A DNA stretch of 64,000 nucleotides from Costus lasius (GCA_027563935.2 JANVAS020000231.1:18060001-18124000), one strand, 5' to 3'; shown: positions 36,411-46,762, counted from the stretch's first letter. Made by a program: numbers and translations. Notes: generated by a model from the letters alone, not told the origin.

Positions 36411-37645
36411 AATAAGAACCCATCCCTAAGGGTGTACAAAGGATGACTTAGGGGGTCAACACTAAGCTCAGCATTCATAGAAGCAAAGTCAGGACAATCA
36501 ATATAAGCAGTTTTCATGTTATCAAAGCCAGTAACTTGAACATGTAATTGTTGCATAAGTAAAGTAACCCTACTCAAAGCATCAGCTACTTTGTTTTCTT
36601 TTCCTGACTTGTGTTTTAGGACAAAGGTGTATTGCTGGATATACTCTACCCATTTGGCATGCCTAAAGTTCAGTTTCTTTTGAGCACTAAGGTAGGACAA
36701 AGCCTGATGATCACTATTAAGGATAAACTCATTATGGATCAAGTAATGCCTCCAATATCTAAGAGATTGCACTACAGCATAAAACTCCTTATCATAAGTT
36801 GAATACTTCTGTTTTGCCTCATTGAGTTTTTCACTGAAAAAGGCAACAGGGTGACCTTCTTGACTGAGGGTCCCTCCTATGCCAATCCCAGAGGCATCAC
36901 AGTCAACCTCAAAGACTTTGCTGAAGTCAGGGAGTCTGAGGACTGGGGCTATGGTCATTCTAATTTTAAGTTCACTAATGGCTCGGCTAGCAGGTTTAGT
37001 CCAAGTAAAATCTCCTAGTTTTAAGCAACTAGTAATGGGGGCAACAATAGTACTGAAGTTTCTGATAAACCTTCGGTAGAAGGTAGCTAAGCCATGGAAG
37101 CTCCTAACTTCAGTGAGGGTTTTGGGTTCTGGCCAATCTAGGATAGCTTGGACCTTAGAGGGGTCAGCTTGAAGGCCCTGCTCAGACACTATGAACCCTA
37201 GAAAGACAACACTGCTAGAGAGGAAAGAACATTTCTTCAAGTTGATGTAAAGCTTCTCTTTCCTAAGTAGGTTAAGGGTTCTTCTGAGATGATCTAGGTG
37301 AGCTTCCTTAGTTTTGCTAAAAATTAAGATGTCATCAAAATAAACAACTAGGAATCGACCTATATATGGTTTCAAGACTTGTGTCATTAGCCTCATAAAG
37401 GTGGAAGGGGCGTTAGTTAAGCCAAAGGGCATCACTAACCACTCATATAAACCATCTTTCGTTTTGAAAGCGGTTTTCCATTCATCTCCTTCTCTAATTC
37501 TAACTTGATGGTATCCACTCCTAAGATCAAGTTTGGTGAACCATCTAGACCCAACTAGCATGTCTAACATATCATCCAACCTAGGAATAGGGAACCTATA
37601 CTTCACAGTTATCTTGTTTATGGCACGGCAGTCTATGCACATGCG
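36411..37645 (-). pseudogene. Chromovirus RT-RNase H segment of split gag-pol
   Basis: This follows the nonsense codon at 37646-37648. Counting from the Met at 37642, RT shows [10 protein letters not shown] (37-46), [12 protein letters not shown] (71-82) and the catalytic YFDD (101-104). RNase H follows with the [15 protein letters not shown] start and a DHQALSYL motif, and ends near DALSR. It is open down to the D insertion at 36410/27302, and the frame continues in phase into the integrase segment at 27301. RT and RNase H look catalytically complete; the break is upstream and downstream, not inside. Confidence 0.9.
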
Positions 37646-39364
37646 CTAGCTGCCATCCTTCTTGGGAGTCAAGAGGGCTGGAACAGCACATGGGCTAAGG
37701 CTTTCCCTAATGTAACCCTTGGTTAACAAGTCAACTACTTGTCTTTTAAGTTCGGTGTGCTCAGTAGGGTTCATCCTATAATGTGGGAGGTTGGGTAAGG
37801 TGGATCCAGGGACAAGGTCTATAATATGTTGGATATCCCTAAGTGGGGGTAGGCCATTTGGTAAGTCTTCTGGGATAAGTTCACTATAGTCTTCTAGGAT
37901 GTTCTCTACCTCAGGAGGGGTTTTGGTTTCAGTCTCAGGTGTGGCCTCTTTAATGATAAGGGTATAGAGAGGTTGATCTTCTAGGCATTCCTTAGCAAAG
38001 GTTTGGGGTTGGATAAGCTGGATGGTTGGCTTTGGTTGCTTGGGTTCTTCTATTTTTCCTTTGCTAGTGGAGTCTCTAAGTTCGTTAGGTAAGGAGGGTT
38101 TAAGCCTGATTTTCTGCCCGTTGTGATTGAAGACATAAGTGTTGGTCCTACCGTAGTGGACAACATCCATGTCAAAAATCCAAGGGCGTCCTAGGAGAAT
38201 TTGGGCGACATCCATTGTGATGACGTCACACCATATTGCTCCTTGATAGGCACCAAATTGGAGTGGGACAAGGCACCTATGGGAAACAGGAACGCTAGTC
38301 TGGTTGACCCAAGAAATACTATAAGGCTTAGGGTGAGGTTCTGCCTTAAGGTTGAGTTTTGTGACTGCTACTTGGGAGACGGCATTAAAACTGCTTCCTC
38401 CATCAATTACTACTTTGCACATGTGACCATGGCATTTTGAGTAAGTGTGGAAGATGATGGTTCTACGCCAGTCTTCAGTAGGAGTGGGGTTAATCAGGGT
38501 GCACCTAACTACTCCCAGAGTGTTGAGGAAGAAATCCTCTTCACTATCACAGTCATTTACCTCAACATTACAGCAGTTAGGGTCTTGATCTAAGGTTTGT
38601 TCAGGTTCGGCTTCTGGTTCTACATGTTCCTCAGTCATAACCATTATCTTTTTAGGGCAGTTCTTAATAAGGTGGCCTGGTTGTTTACAGTTGTGGCAGA
38701 CAACCGAAGTTTGGATGGGCTTGGGTTTAAGGGTTGAGGAATTGGAGTGTGAACTACTAGGAGAGGGTTTATAGGTTGATTTTGAGGTTATAGCTTCCTT
38801 CCTAATCTTAAGTTTTTGTTGTACTTCAAGGGCTCTTTGGTAAGCTTCTTCTATGGTGTCTATTTGGTAATAGGCAAGTCCGTTCTTAATCTCTGGCTTA
38901 AGACCATTTTTGAACCTACTCAGGGTAAACAGTGGGGTCTCATCCATTTCACTTCTTAACAAAAGTTCATCAAACTCTACCATGTACTCTTCTACAGTTG
39001 AGTTCCCTTGGGTAAGGCCACTAGTTTGCTCGAGAAGCTTACTGTGATAGTTTAAAGGAACATACTTTTCTCTCAGCCTAGTGTTCATCTCTTCCCATCT
39101 TGTAATGGGGGGTTGTCTAGACCTCTGTAGGCTTCTTTCTACATTGCTCCAATAGAGTCTAGCAGAACCTTCAAGCAGGCATTTGGTAAACCTAACCTTA
39201 GAGTGTTCGGGCATCATACTCCATTCGAAGTATTGCTCGAGTTTGGTTGCCCAGTCTAAGTATTTTCTAGGATCAAGGGATCCATTAAAAGTGGGCGGGT
39301 TAAGCTTTACAACATGAGCGTAGTCATCCCTAGGTCGAGGGTTGTGATTGTTTTGGACAGGGTG
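37646..39364 (-). pseudogene. Chromovirus gag-protease-RT start segment
   Basis: 573 codons continue in phase from the Gag start at 48485-48760 across element E. From the Met at 39217 there is a retrotransposon Gag domain (YWSNVERSL to about 137), a CCHC knuckle CHNCKQPGHLIKNC at 174-187, then an acidic linker. An aspartic protease follows with IDGGSSFNAVS (DGG in place of DSG/DTG) and LLGRPWIFD. The RT start with SPCAVPALLTPKKDGS closes it. The last codon is TAG at 37646-37648 where chromoviruses have Trp in the GSWRMC motif (TGG to TAG). That single change would prevent pol synthesis without readthrough. Confidence 0.9.
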
Positions 39365-39369
39365 TCCTT

Positions 39370-41076
39370 TGTTGGGGTATGCCCTTAAGGCTAATGTTTG
39401 AGGCCTTGGGATTGTATCAGTATCATGTAATACTCTTATGTTTATAAAGGCATGGTTGTTATTCAGTTTGTTACCTTGTCTGCTGTAATAAGTGTACTTC
39501 TGAATAATGTCTCAAAGCTGTTCAGCTGGGCTGACATGCTGTAAAGTCCTTAGTCGAAATATCTTGGTGAATATGAGACAACCTTGATATGATTGAGATA
39601 ATATGTGTTCTAATCTTATAGGATGCTTCGAGCATGGAATAAGATGTAGACTCATGGGTACATTGGATGTACTGGACAGACCCTACTAGGATATTCAATT
39701 GTTTGTCACAATGTGAATAATCCTTGTTTGCATCAAGTGGCACATGTCCTCTGACTTGAGATCACTTGTGTTTCTAAATGATGATTGTCATTGTTTTGAG
39801 GTTGTTCAATATCATTTGAAACATAATGGTTATAGACTATCTTGGATAATGATCATGAGTCAGGTTAGGGCACTAGTGATAGATACAGGATTGCCGTCTC
39901 CTTGTTTAAGGAGTGTGATGTTCTAAAGGGGCCCCCCTTGAATGAGATGATTGAGAAAGTGTATGGCCATACCCAGGTGACAGTGTTCATCTGATCTAAT
40001 CATGCTCGTAATATTGGAGTTACAAGCTTGACTTGCTTGTCCAATAAGAACATCCAGTGGCAAAGGATATATGCATGCCTTGTGAAGTTGATTCACACTT
40101 GTGCTATGGTTTGGGTGTAGTCTTGGAAGACTCTTTCCTTTATATCGGGAGACAGTGATGTGTTGCTAGATACCCCTCACTGATCGTGATAATGAAAGTT
40201 ATCGTTACCGACATTTAAAGGAAACCCTCAGGGTCACACAATTTGATGATATGGCTTACTTGAGTCAGATCGTGTGGACTGAATTATTTGGGTTCAGTTT
40301 AAAGGGATTATAAGCTCTGATTATAAGTGAGATCTGGTCTAATCATGTTTGATTGATTAGGGCTTGAGATCAGTAAGCTTTGATCGAGAGAGTTGATGCT
40401 AGATCGGTGAGATCAGAAGCATCAGGAGATGAACAGTTGGATCTGGAGCCTTAGGGTTTAACGGTGATCTAAACCAATGCTTGGGTTAATTGATCTTTGA
40501 ACCAAAATTGAAATGCATTCGATTTGCTTGAACCGGTTCACATGTGTGAACGCTTGGTTCATTGGTTGAAAGCGTTTTCTTTGATCGGTTATGAGATCAT
40601 GGCGCATGATTTCCATTAATGGAAAGTCATGAAGGCCTCAACGCCTTAACGCCCAAAACGCCTCTACACCTCAACGTCAAGGCGTTCGCTTGGTGGTGAA
40701 CGCACATACTCTCGTGGATTGAGGTAGTTGACGAAGAGGAGGTCTCGGTGAAGGCACCAAGCGATCTCATCCCTTCCATACGTCAAGGACACCTTGGGCA
40801 CTTGCTAGCACAAGGAACGCCAAAGGAAGTAGGCGGCATCTTCTTGTGTGCGTCAACTTTGGAGAAGGTTCATTTGCGCCTTTGCTTCCAAGGCTCCATC
40901 AAACCGATGGCTATGGTATGAGATCTTCTTTCGATCTTTACAATGTCTTAAGGTTGATCATATGAACATATATTCATGCGATCTTGATAAAACCCTAATT
41001 CCGCTACCAAAAGAATTTACATGCGCCCCCTTTAGGGTTTGATCTGCTTGCGCTCCCCCTCGAAGGGGACCTTACA
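39370..41076 (+). repeat. 5' LTR of element E
   Basis: TGTTGGGGTATGCC to GGGGACCTTACA. A TATA-like TTTATATC lies at about 40139-40146. An inverted repeat (GATAATGAAAGTTATC) follows near 40186. The last 30 bp form a hairpin-like cgctccccctcgaagggga. Confidence 0.95.
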
Positions 41077-41078
41077 AT

Positions 41079-41090
41079 TGGTATCAGAGC
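41079..41090 (+). promoter_or_regulatory. Primer binding site of element E
   Basis: TGGTATCAGAGC two bases after the 5' LTR; initiator tRNA-Met type. Confidence 0.94.
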
Positions 41091-41934
41091 CACGGTTCTG
41101 TATATGCTCATTTGATTGCCTTTATGTGATCCTTGTTTGCGTTTGCTATGCTTAGATCTAATCACATGCCGCAAAACTACATGCTAGTTTTATTTAGATG
41201 TATGCGCATGTTTGTTGGCGCTTGTTTTGACAAATCAAAATATCATGTGCGCGCCTCATCTAGACCTAAGGCCCTACATTAAACCCTTAGATGGGTTGAT
41301 GGGGTTGAAAGCATCTTCTAGGTTGGATCAAAATAGTCTGATCAGACCATCTGACAGCCTAGATGGGTTGACCAGATAGCACCTGTGCGCAAGCATGAGG
41401 TGGCTATAGGTCGACTGCATCAACGGCGTGTAGCGAGGTCTAGTTGAGACGGCTACTGAACACACATGAGTTAGGCCCGGGGTCACACCTGCTTGCCGAC
41501 ACTCATGAGGGTTGTTCAGCCCTTTGCGCATGCATGGTTGACCATTAGGTCAACTCAAGTCAGTTAGGACTTGGTGCATGCAAGGGCAGTCGATCTGACT
41601 AGATGGTTGAGTGGATCCCTATCAATGAACCATTGTAAGGTTGTAAGGGCACATAAGAAAATTAAAATTGATGCCAATGGGGTTTTCAAAAATTTTATTT
41701 TCTTTTGGATCACATGTTGATTGTAGGCATATGTTTGTTTATTTAATCTTATGTGGGCTGCCCGTGTTAATGTGTGCTGTGCTGGGGCCTGCGTGCCTAG
41801 TTAATTGTAAATTTAATATTATTGTGATCTGCGCATCACTTTTATTTAATTTATAATGTGTAATTGACCTGCGAGTCAATCATGTCTAGATAGATTAAAT
41901 TGTAAGTTTAATCAGACATGAGCACAAAGCACAG

Positions 41935-42004
41935 TTGGCAAAGGCGCATGCAGCAGTGGCTTGACCAGGTGGGAGGTCCAGGGTTCGACTCTGGGACCAG
42001 GCGC
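41935..42004 (+). other. tRNA/SINE-like patch in the leader of E
   Basis: The run gggaggtccagggttcgact, followed by ctggg, forms a T-arm-like stem-loop with B-box-like core GGTTCGACTCT. It is preceded by cagtggcttgaccagg, similar to the head of tRNA-derived SINEs. It does not fold as a complete tRNA by eye. Confidence 0.5.
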
Positions 42005-42330
42005 ATTTTCCCTGGTGGGCGCACCTCAGCTGCAAATGGCGCTTAGGCCCTGGTTTGGGCCAGATGAGCAGCAAAAGCCCCATGAAGAAAAGCAAGTGAA
42101 GACTTAAGTTAATTAAGGTCTTACTTAGGCTATGGGCTTTTACCACATAAGATCCATGCTTTCTTTTATTGTTTAAATAAGTAGAACAGCATGATTTATT
42201 TATCTTCTGCTATCACCATAGGAATTGCATGATAGTGAAGAAGATAAAAGACCGTTAAAATCCAACGCTAAAATATCAAGCTCGTATGCCTTCTGACGCG
42301 AAACCTCACTGTTCTGATTATCGTTGGAGC

Positions 42331-42356
42331 CGTGTTGTACCCACTCAGTGGGCACG
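42331..42356 (+). other. Leader hairpin 1 (E)
   Basis: CGTG/CACG outer stem, TTGTA bulge, inner CCCAC-TCA-GTGGG. Confidence 0.7.
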
Positions 42357-42537
42357 TCCATCTATCTTCAGACGGTGTGTGATTTCACCTGCGTGTTACA
42401 GAGAAGGGATTTATCGCTTCTCGTTGCTCAGCATAGCACGTGGTGGTCCAGGGAGTAGGTCGGGTCAGCTTGACCATGTAGGCTACATATGTGGCACATA
42501 TGGTAGCACATGGAGGCAGCCATCTGTGGGATCAGAG

Positions 42538-42567
42538 ACTGTGTTGTACCAACTCAGTTGGCACAGT
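42538..42567 (+). other. Leader hairpin 2 (E)
   Basis: ACTGTG/CACAGT outer stem, TTGTA bulge, inner CCAAC-TCA-GTTGG. It is about 180 nt downstream of hairpin 1 and built on the same plan. Confidence 0.72.
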
Positions 42568-42869
42568 CTGCTGGATTGCCCAGATGAAGGGGAATCGCAC
42601 GAGTTGGCGATTGGCTGGGATAGCCTACCAGAGATTAGTGCTTGTACTCTCTGTGCAACTTATCTCGCCTGAGCGGGACGCGGAGACCAAGTATGAAATC
42701 TGGATCCCATCTCATTAAAAGAGTTATACTCTTTCGGGCTGTTTTGCTGGATTTTTCAGCCAGATAAAATAGTGAGAAAAAGAATCATTCTTAATCCTGA
42801 TTGATTCTTAACATTGATACTGACCTTGCTGTTCTTGCATTGTTGTAGATACCTGCAGCAACGAACACC

Positions 42870-45800
42870 ATGAGCTTCAATGTGCGATCCCTACTGGAAA
42901 GGGAGAAGTTTGCTGGGCCAAACTTCTCAGACTGGTTCGGACACCTTAAGATCGTTCTTAAGGCTGAGAGGAAACTGTATGTCCTCGAGACGGCTGTGCC
43001 GCCTCAACCCCCTGCGAACGCCGCAAAGGCGGTTCGCGATGCCTATGAAAAGCACGTCAATGATAGCATTGATGTCGCTTGCCTGATGCTAGCGTCTATG
43101 ACGCCACCGCTGCAGCGTCAGCATGAGGATATGTCGGCTATAGAAATTATAGCGAACCTCAAGATGCTGTATGCTGCACAGGCGAGGACAGAACGCTATA
43201 ATCTGACAAAGCTTTTCTTTCAGAGCAAACTGGCTGAACGGAGCCCAGTGGGAGCTCACGTGCTCAAGATGATTGGGCACAAGGAGGCTCTAGAGAAACT
43301 GGGGCATACCATCAACCAAGAGCTTGCTGTAGATATTATTCTGCAGTCTCTCCCGCCCTCTTTCAATGCGTTCATTATTAACTTTAATATGAACAAAATC
43401 GATTGTACTCCGGCAGAGCTGCTGAATATGCTCTTGACTACTGAGGAGACTCTGAAGGGAAAGCCTTCAACCTCTGTCTTAATGGTTCCTTCTAGGAACA
43501 AGAAGAAGGGGAAGAAGGGCAAAGCCCCTGTCAAGAATTACAGCAAGGCTCTGAAACAGAAGGTAAAGCAGTCGAAGGACAACAGATGTTTCCACTGTGG
43601 CCAGCTGGGTCACTGGAAAAAGGACTGTAAAGCGCTCCAAGGAGACAAGAGGGGAAGCATCGCTTCTGGCTCAGGTATATACGTGATGGAAGTCATGGTT
43701 TCATCTTCTTCTATTTCATGGGTGTTGGACACTGCATGTGGAGTTCACATTTGTTCAAATGTACAGGAACTCAAGAGAAGAAGACAGGTGGGACAGCATG
43801 AGGTGGACCTACGAGTTGGAAACGGGGCACGGGTTGCTGCTGTTGCTGTAGGGGATTATTACATCTCATTACCATCTGGCATTGTATTAGAATTAAACAA
43901 TTGTTACTTTGTACCCAGTATTACCAAAAATATTATCTCTATTCCTGCTCTTGTCAGGAAAGGGTTTTCCTTTGAATGCAAGATTTCAAAGTGTTATCTT
44001 ACTCTTGATAATATTGTTTATGCTACTGGTTCAATTAACAATAGGTTATTCATGTTGGACATGGAATTTTCTATACAAAACATTGATAATAAGAAAGCCA
44101 AGTATGCTGATGACAGCACCTTGCTATGGCATAGTCGTTTAGGCCATATTAACAAGAAGCGCATTAAGCGGTTGCATGATCATGGACTGCTGGGATCATT
44201 CTCCTGTGAGGAGATTGATACATGCAAAGCTTGTTTAATGGGTAAAATGACGAAGGCTCCTTTTCCCAACAAAGGTCAAAGGGCTTCGGGTTTACTTGAC
44301 CTTATACACAGTGATGTGTGTGGGCCATTTAGTAAACATGCTAGAGGTGGCTATCAGTACTTCATTACCTTTACTGATGATTTCAGTAGATATGGGTATG
44401 TCTATCTTATGAGACATAAAAGTGAATCTTTTGACAAGTTCAAAGAGTTCAAGAATGAAGTACAGAATCAGCTAGGCCGAAATATCAAGGCACTTCGTTC
44501 TGATCGAGGTGGAGAATACCTAAGTCGAGAATTTACTGACTATCTGAAGAAGTGTGGGATTATCTCACAGCTCACTCCACCAGGAACACCCCAATGGAAT
44601 GGTGTATCCGAGAGGAGAAATAGAACGTTACTTGATATGGTTCGTTCTATGATGAGTCAGGCTACTCTTCCATATTCCTTTTGGGGATTTGCACTGGAAA
44701 TAGCTGCAAAGGTACTAAACCGAGTGCCATCCAAGGCCGTTTCAAAGATGCCATATGAGTTATGGTATGGGAAACAGCCAAGCTTGACATTTATTAAGAT
44801 CTGGGGTTGCGAGGCTTATGTCAAAAAGCTCGCCTCTGGGAAACTAGAGAGCAGATCTGACAAATGTATCTTTGTCGGTTACCCTAAGGAAACTAAGGGT
44901 TATTATTTCTTCGATCCCAAAGAGAACAAGGTATTTGTTGCTCGGACGGCCATATTTCTTGAGAAGGAGTTTCTTCTGCAAGAGGCCAGCGGGAGAGAAA
45001 TAAAGCTGGATGAGAATCCAGAGGAAGGACAAAGTAGTCAAGCACAGTTGGATGTGCCTGAGCCGGTGGATCAGGTTATTGAACAATCTGAGGCTCAGAT
45101 ATCACGGGAACCGCGTAGATCGGGAAGGATCCGTCGACAGCCTGAGCGCTATGACGGAGTCTACGTCATTGATAATGATGAACCCCTCACTTATGCGGAT
45201 GCGGTCAGTGGACTGGAGTCAGCTAGATGGCTTGAAGCTATGCGAGCCGAGATGGACTCCATGTCAGATAACCAAGTCTGGGATTTGGTTGATCCGCCTC
45301 CGGGAGTAATCCCTATAGGCTGTAAATGGATCTTCAAGAAGAAGATTGACATGGATGGTAACGTGGTTACCTATAAAGGCAGGCTAGTTGCGAAAGGTTT
45401 CAAACAAATCTACGGGATAGATTATGATGAAACTTTCTCACCTGTAGCCATGTTTAAGTCTATTCGGATTCTTTTCGCGATAGCAGCATATTACGATTAT
45501 GAGATCTGGCAGATGGATGTGAAGACGGCTTTCCTGAATGGAAATCTGGATGAGGATGTGTATATGACACAACCTGAAGGTTTCACTAATCCATCAGATC
45601 GTCATAAAATATGCAAGTTAAAGAAGTCCATTTATGGACTTAAACAAGCATCTAGAAGCTGGAATATTCGTTTTGATGAATCAATCTCTGAGTTTGGTTT
45701 CATCAAGAACGAAGATGACCCGTGTGTATATAAGAGGTTTAGTGGGAGCGTGATTACTTTCCTAGTCCTCTACGTCGATGACATCTTGATCATTGGAAAC

Positions 45801-46754
45801 GATATTCCTGAACTGCATGCTGTTAAAGCATGGTTGGGAAAATGTTTTCAGATGAAAGATCTAGGAGAAGCAGCCTATGTATTAGGTGTGAAGATCTACA
45901 AGGATAGATCTAAGGGGCTTCTCGGGCTGTGCCAGAGTACTTACATCGATAAAGTCCTGGAAAGATTCCATTTAGAGAATTCTAAATGGGGGTATCTTCC
46001 AGTCAGACATGGTCTGAATCTTTCGAAGAGTCAGTGTCCACAAACACAGACTGAGAAAGATGAAATGGACAATACGCCTTATGCTTCGGCTATTGGGTCC
46101 ATTATGTATGCGATGTTGTGTACTCGCCCAGACGTCGCTTACGGGTTAAGCGTGACCAGTCGGTTCCAAAGTAATCCAGGTCAGGCACACTGGATTGCGG
46201 TCAAGAACATTTTAAAATATCTGCGGAGGACCAAAGATATGTTCTTGATATATGGTGGTCAGGAAGAACTCAGTATTGAAGGATATACTGACGCTTCGTT
46301 CCAGTCGGACCAGGATGATTTCCGATCGCAATCAGGCTATGTTTTTAGCTTGAATGGTGGAGCAGTGGTGTGGAAAAGTTTCAAACAGTCTACTGTTGCT
46401 GATTCCACAACAGAAGCCGAGTATGTTGCAGCCTCGGAAGCATCCAAGGAGGCAGTGTGGATTCGTAAGTTCGTTCAGGAACTTGGTGTCGTTCCTTCGA
46501 GTGCAGATCCTTTGGTTATCTTCTGTGATAACACTGGAGCAATCGCACAAGCAAAGGAACCACGGTCGCACCAGAAGTCCAAGCACATACAGAGACGGTT
46601 TCACTTGATCCGGGAGATCATTGATCGTGGCGAGATCAAAATCTGCAAGGTACATACAGATGACAATCTGGCTGACCCGCTTACCATGCCTCTGGCGCAG
46701 CAGAAGCATGAGAAGCACTGTAATAATATGGGTTTGAGATTTCTCAACCATTAG
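42870..46754 (+). CDS. Copia gag-pol polyprotein, element E (intact)
   Basis: One frame of 1294 residues encoding the proteins for particle assembly, cDNA synthesis and integration of a Ty1/copia element. Domains: UBN2-type Gag (1-215), basic KKKGKKGK tract (211-218), CCHC knuckle (240-253), aspartic protease around DTACG (287), integrase zinc ligands H421, H426, C452, C455, core D482, D545, E581 (35 residues between the last two), RT from about 808 with D883 and YVDD (968-971), and RNase H with D1141, E1184 and D1220. Order PR-INT-RT-RH is diagnostic of copia. The start is the first ATG after the leader, shared in position with A and D. Small oddities: Lys to Met at 1273 (PLTMPLA) and Thr to Ile at 611, neither in a known catalytic site. 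The protease site is DTA rather than the usual DTG or DSG, in every copy here. Confidence 0.96.
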   Translation: MSFNVRSLLEREKFAGPNFSDWFGHLKIVLKAERKLYVLETAVPPQPPANAAKAVRDAYEKHVNDSIDVACLMLASMTPPLQRQHEDMSAIEIIANLKMLYAAQARTERYNLTKLFFQSKLAERSPVGAHVLKMIGHKEALEKLGHTINQELAVDIILQSLPPSFNAFIINFNMNKIDCTPAELLNMLLTTEETLKGKPSTSVLMVPSRNKKKGKKGKAPVKNYSKALKQKVKQSKDNRCFHCGQLGHWKKDCKALQGDKRGSIASGSGIYVMEVMVSSSSISWVLDTACGVHICSNVQELKRRRQVGQHEVDLRVGNGARVAAVAVGDYYISLPSGIVLELNNCYFVPSITKNIISIPALVRKGFSFECKISKCYLTLDNIVYATGSINNRLFMLDMEFSIQNIDNKKAKYADDSTLLWHSRLGHINKKRIKRLHDHGLLGSFSCEEIDTCKACLMGKMTKAPFPNKGQRASGLLDLIHSDVCGPFSKHARGGYQYFITFTDDFSRYGYVYLMRHKSESFDKFKEFKNEVQNQLGRNIKALRSDRGGEYLSREFTDYLKKCGIISQLTPPGTPQWNGVSERRNRTLLDMVRSMMSQATLPYSFWGFALEIAAKVLNRVPSKAVSKMPYELWYGKQPSLTFIKIWGCEAYVKKLASGKLESRSDKCIFVGYPKETKGYYFFDPKENKVFVARTAIFLEKEFLLQEASGREIKLDENPEEGQSSQAQLDVPEPVDQVIEQSEAQISREPRRSGRIRRQPERYDGVYVIDNDEPLTYADAVSGLESARWLEAMRAEMDSMSDNQVWDLVDPPPGVIPIGCKWIFKKKIDMDGNVVTYKGRLVAKGFKQIYGIDYDETFSPVAMFKSIRILFAIAAYYDYEIWQMDVKTAFLNGNLDEDVYMTQPEGFTNPSDRHKICKLKKSIYGLKQASRSWNIRFDESISEFGFIKNEDDPCVYKRFSGSVITFLVLYVDDILIIGNDIPELHAVKAWLGKCFQMKDLGEAAYVLGVKIYKDRSKGLLGLCQSTYIDKVLERFHLENSKWGYLPVRHGLNLSKSQCPQTQTEKDEMDNTPYASAIGSIMYAMLCTRPDVAYGLSVTSRFQSNPGQAHWIAVKNILKYLRRTKDMFLIYGGQEELSIEGYTDASFQSDQDDFRSQSGYVFSLNGGAVVWKSFKQSTVADSTTEAEYVAASEASKEAVWIRKFVQELGVVPSSADPLVIFCDNTGAIAQAKEPRSHQKSKHIQRRFHLIREIIDRGEIKICKVHTDDNLADPLTMPLAQQKHEKHCNNMGLRFLNH

Positions 46755-46762
46755 ATTAAGTG

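Larger units (their letters stand above)
41091..42869 (+). other. Untranslated leader of element E
   Basis: A 1.78-kb leader holding a tRNA-like patch (41935-42004), hairpin 1 (42331-42356), hairpin 2 (42538-42567), AAAGAGT-TAT-ACTCTTT near 42719-42735, GGCTG..CAGCC just downstream, a weak donor-like GTGAGA at 42772, and branch-point-like tactgac and TTGTAG up to 42848. If the last two were used as an intron it would be about 77 nt. No conserved coding frame is seen. Confidence 0.75.

Noticed and set aside
39744..39926. A 60-77-codon open frame in sense orientation in all LTRs (LRSLVFLNDDCHCFEVVQYH...)
   Set aside because: It lies upstream of the TATA-like box, its ends differ between subtypes, and the changes between subtypes are mostly amino-acid changing; LTR identity alone explains its recurrence.
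46332..46751. Antisense 139-codon frames opposite RNase H in A, D, E, B and H
   Set aside because: They are shadows of the conserved pol frame on the other strand, without own start context or family match.
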